62,352 bases of DNA from NCBI RefSeq assembly GCF_000224145.3, contig NW_004191394.1, positions 1-62,352 on the forward strand, written 5' to 3'. The notes beneath the pieces were generated by a model. It searched no databases. It was not told the origin of the DNA and saw nothing but the letters and a program-made list of their open reading frames with translations. Both the position numbers and the translations under genes were made by a program. Each line of letters begins with the position of its first letter. Position 1 is the first letter of the stretch. This DNA comes from Ciona intestinalis (lineage: Eukaryota; Chordata; Ascidiacea; Phlebobranchia; Cionidae). This document shows, piece by piece, positions 58,601 through 62,352 of this stretch.

Positions 58601-59195
58601 TTGTTACATCTTGCTTACCCACGCTCCATTACAGCTTGGTGTCGTAACTTCAGCAATAGAAAGATGGCTTGAATAACAGTAACAACCACAAATAGTTTGT
58701 ACGGCTACCATTATTTTATTGTACATGAGTTGGTGTGTATCATATTTATTCTAACTTTAACTAAACTGCTTAGATACAAATATGGATGGAGGGTCCTGCA
58801 GTCAAACATGTGAGACCATTGTTCCAATGTCTTGATAAAATATCAAAACTATGTCTTGATATGAAACATCTTACAAGTGAAGATAATCGTTTATTAGAAG
58901 AAGCATTTCAACGATTACATTCTCCACAGGTTTGTACATCCTTGTCTGGATGTATATGTACAGTAAATAGGACTGCATGTAGGCTACACCATTGATAAAA
59001 AAATGATTTATAAATCTGTGTCAATATACTATTATATAAAACTGTTGATTGTCATATTATTCATGAAATAAAAATGTCTTTGTTGATGTAACAATATACT
59101 CTCTTAAAAACAGTCATAAACTATCGTTTGTTTTTCAGGATTTTGTTTTGGAGAAGACAGCTAGATTTAATGATGATGGTTTTTGGCAGCAATGA
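46646..59195 (+). CDS. NLR-type NACHT-LRR protein (about 13 exons, broken by an assembly gap)
   Basis: Exons: 46646-46669, 47925-48059, 48221-48275, 48478-48599, 48725-49097, 49376-51123 (NACHT), then after the gap a repeat copy to 52317, and LRR exons 53331-53495, 54312-54422, 55777-55941, 56920-57030, 58774-58929, 59139-59195; phases agree. The large exon has Walker A GLPGVGKST (near 49709), Walker B VVILIDGWDEL (near 49945), TSRPGQF, and the winged-helix/linker FFTHLTWHEFFAAVHL. The LRR part is built from units of about 28 aa: IKGLNIKDV...LLPHLDVMDK, LDLDEEKL...AVERLTNPQ and GLTVN.I.GDRWSK...QLPLGK. About 1070 aa are expected. No CARD, Death or Pyrin domain is seen; the N-terminus is Ser-rich and Q/H-rich. 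NLRs are cytosolic innate sensors that assemble on ligand binding; this role is inferred. Confidence 0.85.
46744..47008 (-). mobile_element. SINE in NLR intron 1
   Basis: Minus orientation: short tail (tatcctcgacagtcgttata), centre (gtcaagtgtcttgcccaagg), head (ccctatgccacggcgcc). Confidence 0.82.
47285..47372 (+). repeat. Exon-deleted duplicate of the NLR exon 4 region
   Basis: attattccac..gcatgaagtggtggaaag matches 48456-48483. It is followed directly by ttcattgaatgtta..tccgttttggttgtcta, matching 48616-48650. The interior of exon 4 is missing, so this is a deleted tandem copy in intron 1. Confidence 0.75.
47373..47880 (+). repeat. A-poor degenerate minisatellite (cgtgtgcccc-type)
   Basis: About 500 bases of loosely repeated cgtgtgccccctttg-like units with almost no A on the plus strand. 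The long open frames on both strands in this stretch come from this composition. It lies in NLR intron 1. Confidence 0.7.
48773..49080 (+). other. Q/H-rich coding segment of the NLR gene
   Basis: About 100 residues dominated by Gln, His and Asn (runs such as HHHHYHQQ and QQQQQHQQPQ), inside exon 5 (48725-49097). It looks intrinsically disordered and prion-like. Encoded mainly by CAA/CAG/CAT/CAC triplets, it is prone to length polymorphism. Confidence 0.8.
50432..51213 (+). repeat. Copy 1 of a 780-base near-identical duplication (left of the gap)
   Basis: From gacaagaattggttaaac to gtgaaatcccatta. It differs from copy 2 (51624-52403) by only a few bases. At the exon end it has acataagg where copy 2 has acaaagg; the extra t makes a TAA stop at 51124-51126. 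Confidence 0.95.
51214..51573. other. Unique sequence between copy 1 and the gap
   Basis: About 360 bases with no counterpart after copy 2. No gene recognised. A weak MITE-like end (cacagggtaagacgagacag) is at about 51438. Confidence 0.5.
51574..51623. other. Assembly gap (50 N)
   Basis: Exactly 50 N characters; the size looks like a placeholder rather than a measured length. Confidence 1.
51624..52403 (+). repeat. Copy 2 of the 780-base duplication (right of the gap)
   Basis: The first 65 bases next to the gap carry single-base indels relative to copy 1 (cagaattggtaaac; gtgttttcagc against gtgtttcagc) that break the frame. This is typical of low-quality contig ends. The rest is identical to copy 1 except near its end. 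It supplies the intact exon end ACAAAG/gtaaaa. Confidence 0.95.
53140..54422 (+). repeat. NLR LRR module 1 (intron lead plus two exons)
   Basis: Exons 53331-53495 (55 codons, two LRR units) and 54312-54422 (37 codons). The 190 bases before the first exon match the 190 bases before module 3 (57710-57899), so the duplication unit includes intron sequence. Confidence 0.82.
53974..54018. other. Homopolymer block, probable sequence artefact
   Basis: Successive runs of C, A, G, A and G between two GGGCCC motifs, directly after a duplicated phrase (tattatctgtaatgttta). It is unlike anything else in the window. Confidence 0.55.
55625..55695 (+). repeat. Interspersed repeat copy (ggtgttggggtaatgggcca)
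   Basis: ggtgttggggtaatgggcca, then aatctggcctagatccccag and gtctcaccca. The reverse complement of 61540-61605 is very similar, and a weaker relative is at about 37290-37350. Confidence 0.7.
55777..57030 (+). repeat. NLR LRR module 2
   Basis: Exons 55777-55941 and 56920-57030, the same lengths (165 and 111 bases) and phases as module 1, with high nucleotide identity. Intact. Confidence 0.85.
57518..57680 (+). mobile_element. SINE head and centre, tail missing
   Basis: ccggcgctgtgccaaagtgg, ttagcgcgcctgcctcagaa, cttgggcaagacacttaacg, gtcactaatgggttgt. It lies in the NLR intron between modules 2 and 3. Confidence 0.85.
57900..58052 (+). pseudogene. Truncated NLR LRR exon (module 3)
   Basis: The first 93 bases match exons 53331 and 55777 (IKGLNIKD...LLPHLDLMDKLDL). 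After 57993 the sequence switches to unrelated DNA (ctagatccacagacatgaac) and reaches a stop at 58050-58052. No donor site is present at the expected place and no 37-codon partner exon follows. If included in the mRNA it would end the protein early; if skipped, the frame is kept. Confidence 0.75.
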
Positions 59196-59250
59196 CGACA
59201 TTTTTACATTTTTTTTTCTTCAACCCTTGAACATGTTCTGAAAATTCGGA

Positions 59251-59262
59251 TAATAAATATTA
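59251..59262 (+). terminator. Poly(A) signal of the NLR gene
   Basis: AATAAA within gataataaatatt, about 55 bases past the TGA stop of the last exon. Confidence 0.6.
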
Positions 59263-60180
59263 TTGCGTATTTCAACAGTACAATTTCTTTCACCCCTTCC
59301 ATAAAGTAACAAACTTCACTGTGCAGCATATTTGTTTATACCAACATAAGATATCAACGCACATCTATGATAGAAAACCATGAAACATCATGTGTGCAAC
59401 AAAATATGTGTCTAATTATCAATGTGCACATGAACATTCCATTCACCCCTCTGCATCCACTCTTGCAAAATCTATTCACCCAGTTAAGAATACTGTTGTA
59501 TATTAAGATCATAGTGACCACTGAGTTGTTCATTAAGTTTTAAAACTCATGAAAGAAATGATTTATTTTTATCTCCCCTCGATTCAACGTTTAACCATCC
59601 ATTGTTTTGTTTGATGATGTCATAATCACCATTATCCCACATGATTATCTATCAACAATCACGTTGTGATGAAACAAAAATGACTTTGATTAATTTGCGC
59701 TCTCTCTTTTGTTGTTCTATGCGTTTAGTTTGTCTTTAATTACTTTTAACAGTTTGTTTTCATGTAGGATTATCAAACTATGTAGTTACGTATAAGTTTG
59801 TTTAGCCTTATTTAATAAATCAGCAACTGATCGTTTCATCTACTCCTGCTAAATTCAATTATTTCGTTCATGTTAGGTTTATTTTTGATAAAACTTTGAA
59901 TGAATATTATGTTTGTAGCGAGTTAACCACTGATATTATATTCCCGTGCTTACCGTATAATATTTCATATGAACTCCCTTGCATTTAGATGTGTTTGTAG
60001 CAGCTTAATTACTTGCACCAATATTCTATTTTTAGGTTTGTGATTTTTTATAGATTCCCATTTTTCTCGCCTTAATCTTTGGTTTGTTTCATATAATCTT
60101 CCTAATTATTTTGGGTGCGATTTGTTGTTTGTGAGGTTTTACCCAGAATAAAACAATTAATATAAAATCAATGAATGGAT
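59263..60180. other. Intergenic downstream of the NLR gene
   Basis: AT-rich, with no gene or repeat recognised. Confidence 0.5.
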
Positions 60181-60625
60181 GCAACTTATTATCCTCACGG
60201 GGCAACGACATCCTCTCGGGGCAACGTGCCCGCTTACGAGTTACCACGTATTTAACTTAGTTATCATCGCATAGCGGGGCAACGACAGTCGTTATAACAC
60301 GGGTGTTCTGTTTCATACACCTCATGCCCGTTTACAAGTTACCACGTATGTAACTTATTTATCCTCGCATAGCGGGGCAACGACAGTCGTTATAACACGG
60401 GTGTTCTGTTTCATACACCTCATGCCCGCTTACGAGTTACCACGTATGTAACTTATTTATCCTCGCCCGCTTACGAGTTACCACGCATGTAACTTATTTA
60501 TTATTTTTTAAAATTTAGAGAACCCATTAGTGACCACTGGGTTGGAGCAATAGCCGTTAAGTAGATTTTCTAAGGACACACACGCCCACAATGTTAGCAG
60601 CGAGTCTGGACCACGCTCATACAAG
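60181..60625 (-). repeat. SINE with triplicated tail
   Basis: Minus orientation. Three or more tail units (tcatcgcatagcggggcaac, gtcgttataacacgggtgtt, catgcccg[c/t]ttac[g/a]agttac), then a centre (agagaacccattagtgacca, gagcaatagccgttaag). The head is lost. Confidence 0.82.
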
Positions 60626-61540
60626 TTGGTTTTAATTGAAAACTTACACTTAATAAATACTATCTGTGGTAATTTTTTGTGAAAAAAATATTTAGTTTGG
60701 CCAAAAAAACGTTTTAAAAAGTGCCAAAAAGTTCGCTTATTGTTGCGTCACTCGCGGGTACTATGACGTAAATTACGTCACAATCTGTTCTAATCGACCG
60801 TCGACATAGCGTTTTCTGTTACTTTTAAATTAAGAAATAGGCGTAGGTATTGCCTTGGCCTGATTTTAGTTTAAAATTTATGTTTTTTTGTTTGTAAGTG
60901 TATTACAGTATTACACTATTTAAATTTGTCAGTTAACAATAATGTAAACGTGTCAGTGTGTGATGTATGGTCAGGTAGAAGTATTTCATCTGATGAAGTG
61001 ACATAAGTGAAGATCCTAGTCCACTAGCAATAGATATTGAGCCTTTCCAGTTTGAACCTGTACTTCCAGCAAGTGTTGGGGAAGTAGACAGGCCAAGACC
61101 ATGGAAAACAAGTGAAGCTGAGTAAATCAACAACACAATTTGGTCGGTTGACCAAGAATACCATTTATTAAAAAATGTGACATTTAATAAGTCTGTTGGT
61201 TAAAGTGTTGCACTGTCTTTTTTCCTGAATTTGCTGAAATTTGTGTAAACACATTACATATATATGTGTTGCAAATATGATATTCTTGACTGAGACCCGA
61301 GCATGGAATACAAATTTAGTGAAATCAATTTACTCTTAATATAGTATTTATTGTTGGCCTTCATACCAAAAAGTTGGTCAATCACATGTTTATGTCGTTT
61401 ATTTTGTTTAGAGTATAGTCTATGTCCTATGGGAAAAAAACGAAAAGAATTTGAAATTTGAACCCTAGAAAGTCACGAAAACTAATTCTCCACTAAGCTT
61501 GGCAGGCTATTTTGTGTGGTTATTCTATTCTATTCTGTAT
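60626..61540. other. Intergenic
   Basis: No gene recognised. The small minus frame at 60933-61136 has no family signature. Confidence 0.5.
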
Positions 61541-61610
61541 GGGTGAGGTCTATGAGGACCTGGGATTTAGGCCAGACTTGGCCCATTACCCCAACACCCT
61601 TGTACATCCG
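61540..61610 (-). repeat. Interspersed repeat copy (inverse of 55.6 kb)
   Basis: gggtgaggtctatgaggacc, tgggatttaggccagacttg, gcccattaccccaacaccc. About 70 bases homologous to 55625-55695 in reverse. Confidence 0.7.
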
Positions 61611-61662
61611 GAAGTGACGTGCTCGCGGTAGTGAAGTTCTTGTTATCATGTTCCGACTCCAG

Positions 61663-61920
61663 TGTTCCGATCAAGTCCCGTTTTTTGTCCCGATTCTTGA
61701 CCCGTATATATAGGACTCCATCTGCAGACTATTTCTGCGAACTCGTTCTCCGTTCCGACCAAGTCCCGTTTTTTGTCCCGATTCTTGACCCGTAGGACTC
61801 CATCTGCGGACTATTTCTGCGAACTCGTTCTCCGGTCCGACCAAGTTCCGTTTTTTGTCCCGATTCTTGACCCGTATATATAGGACTCCATCTGCGGACT
61901 ATTTCTGCGAACACGTTCTC
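61663..61920 (+). repeat. Three tandem units of about 82-89 bases with TATA-like motifs
   Basis: Units begin at 61663, 61752 and 61834. Each has ttccgaccaagtcccgtttt, tgtcccgattcttgacccgt, [atatata]ggactccatctgcggact and atttctgcgaactcg. Units 1 and 3 contain cccgtatatatagg; unit 2 has lost the tatata. The structure resembles a promoter region with multiplied direct repeats. Confidence 0.85.
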
Positions 61921-62014
61921 ACACGATTCGCGAACATCATTCGAGAACTACACTCGTACTCACAACGTCACAACCGGACGCACTTCCACAGAAGGTTTAT
62001 CCTCGTCTGGGCAG

Positions 62015-62256
62015 CGAGTCATATATGCAACTTTGTGGGTACATATATGCAACTCTGTGGGTAATTGTTTGTTTTTTCCTGTGTATGACTGTAATTTGGA
62101 CAAACCATAAGTGACCGCTGGGTTGGAGCAATGTCTGTTAAGTGTCTTGCCCAAGGACACATACGCCGATCAGTATTAGTACCGCCGTCGAGCATCGAAC
62201 CGGGGCCCTTCGGTTCTCGATGCAGACGCCTAAACCACTGAGCCACGACGCCGGAC
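62015..62256 (-). mobile_element. SINE, nearly full-length centre and head
   Basis: Minus orientation: ttgtgggtaattgtttgttt, tttggacaaaccataagtga, gtcttgcccaaggacacata, and head taaaccactgagccacgacgccgg. It interrupts the sequence between the triplicated unit and the primer-site motif. Confidence 0.85.
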
Positions 62257-62321
62257 AAATCTTTTACGTAAGTGTTTAACACGAATATTTAAGCATGTAG
62301 ACAGCTAAAATTTGTAGAACA

Positions 62322-62336
62322 CGGGCTCGTCCGGGA
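62322..62336 (+). other. tRNA-Pro-like primer-binding-site motif
   Basis: CGGGCTCGTCCGGGA is complementary to part of a tRNA-Pro 3' region and resembles retroelement primer-binding sites. The canonical leading TGG is not present (ACA instead), and no gag is visible before the window ends. Tentative LTR retroelement 5' end. Confidence 0.35.
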
Positions 62337-62352
62337 CTTGTATCATACCCAC

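Noticed and set aside
1..62352. Bacterial-type features (operons, CRISPR, insertion sequences, riboswitches)
   Set aside because: Split genes, metazoan families and eukaryotic repeats show this is animal nuclear DNA; no CRISPR-like spaced repeats were seen.

Overview
This is intron-rich, AT-rich animal DNA, almost certainly from an ascidian of the genus Ciona. The coding content is metazoan, with short introns (about 60 to 1500 bases), GT-AG splice sites and AATAAA signals close to stop codons. The repeats (a tRNA-headed SINE with a roughly 97-base tail, and a short inverted-repeat MITE) resemble those I associate with Ciona. Species assignment is inference. Exons were joined by hand from splice sites, codon phase and homology, so coordinates are predictions.

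Layout. 1-990: the 3' end of OGFOD2 (+). 987-8233: a complete 15-exon CCDC157 (-), convergent with OGFOD2. 9211-10368: a single-exon SLC35F3/F4-like transporter (+). 11262-12947: four-exon MRPL49 (+). 13909-27640: five paralogous secreted serine proteases (-,+,-,-,+), all with the same six-exon structure, the His-Asp-Ser triad and a Ser at the S1 specificity position (chymotrypsin/elastase-like). Four or five share a compact promoter with a TATA element and an E-box/TC-box pair that looks like a PTF1 site. A relic of a sixth gene lies at 29.9 kb. 30526-31911: a single-exon SERINC (+). 33312-39998: a 14-exon BTB-BACK-Kelch protein (+). 40.6-42.2 kb: weak orphan exons. 42467-44451: a secreted cysteine-rich orphan (+). 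46646-59195: an NLR-type NACHT-LRR gene (+) with a Q/H-rich N-terminal region and repeated LRR exon modules, interrupted by a 50-N assembly gap that is flanked by two nearly identical copies of about 780 bases. 59.2-62.35 kb: repeats, including a triplicated unit with TATA-like motifs followed by a tRNA-Pro-like primer-binding-site motif.

The genes do not form one pathway. The coherent blocks are the digestive-protease cluster, probably co-expressed through its shared promoter, and the single innate-immune NLR locus. The most testable new ideas are the PTF1-like promoter grammar, the inverted MITE pair flanking Kelch exon 10, the compensated hairpin tandem repeat at 25.1 kb, and the modular LRR exon duplication in the NLR gene.
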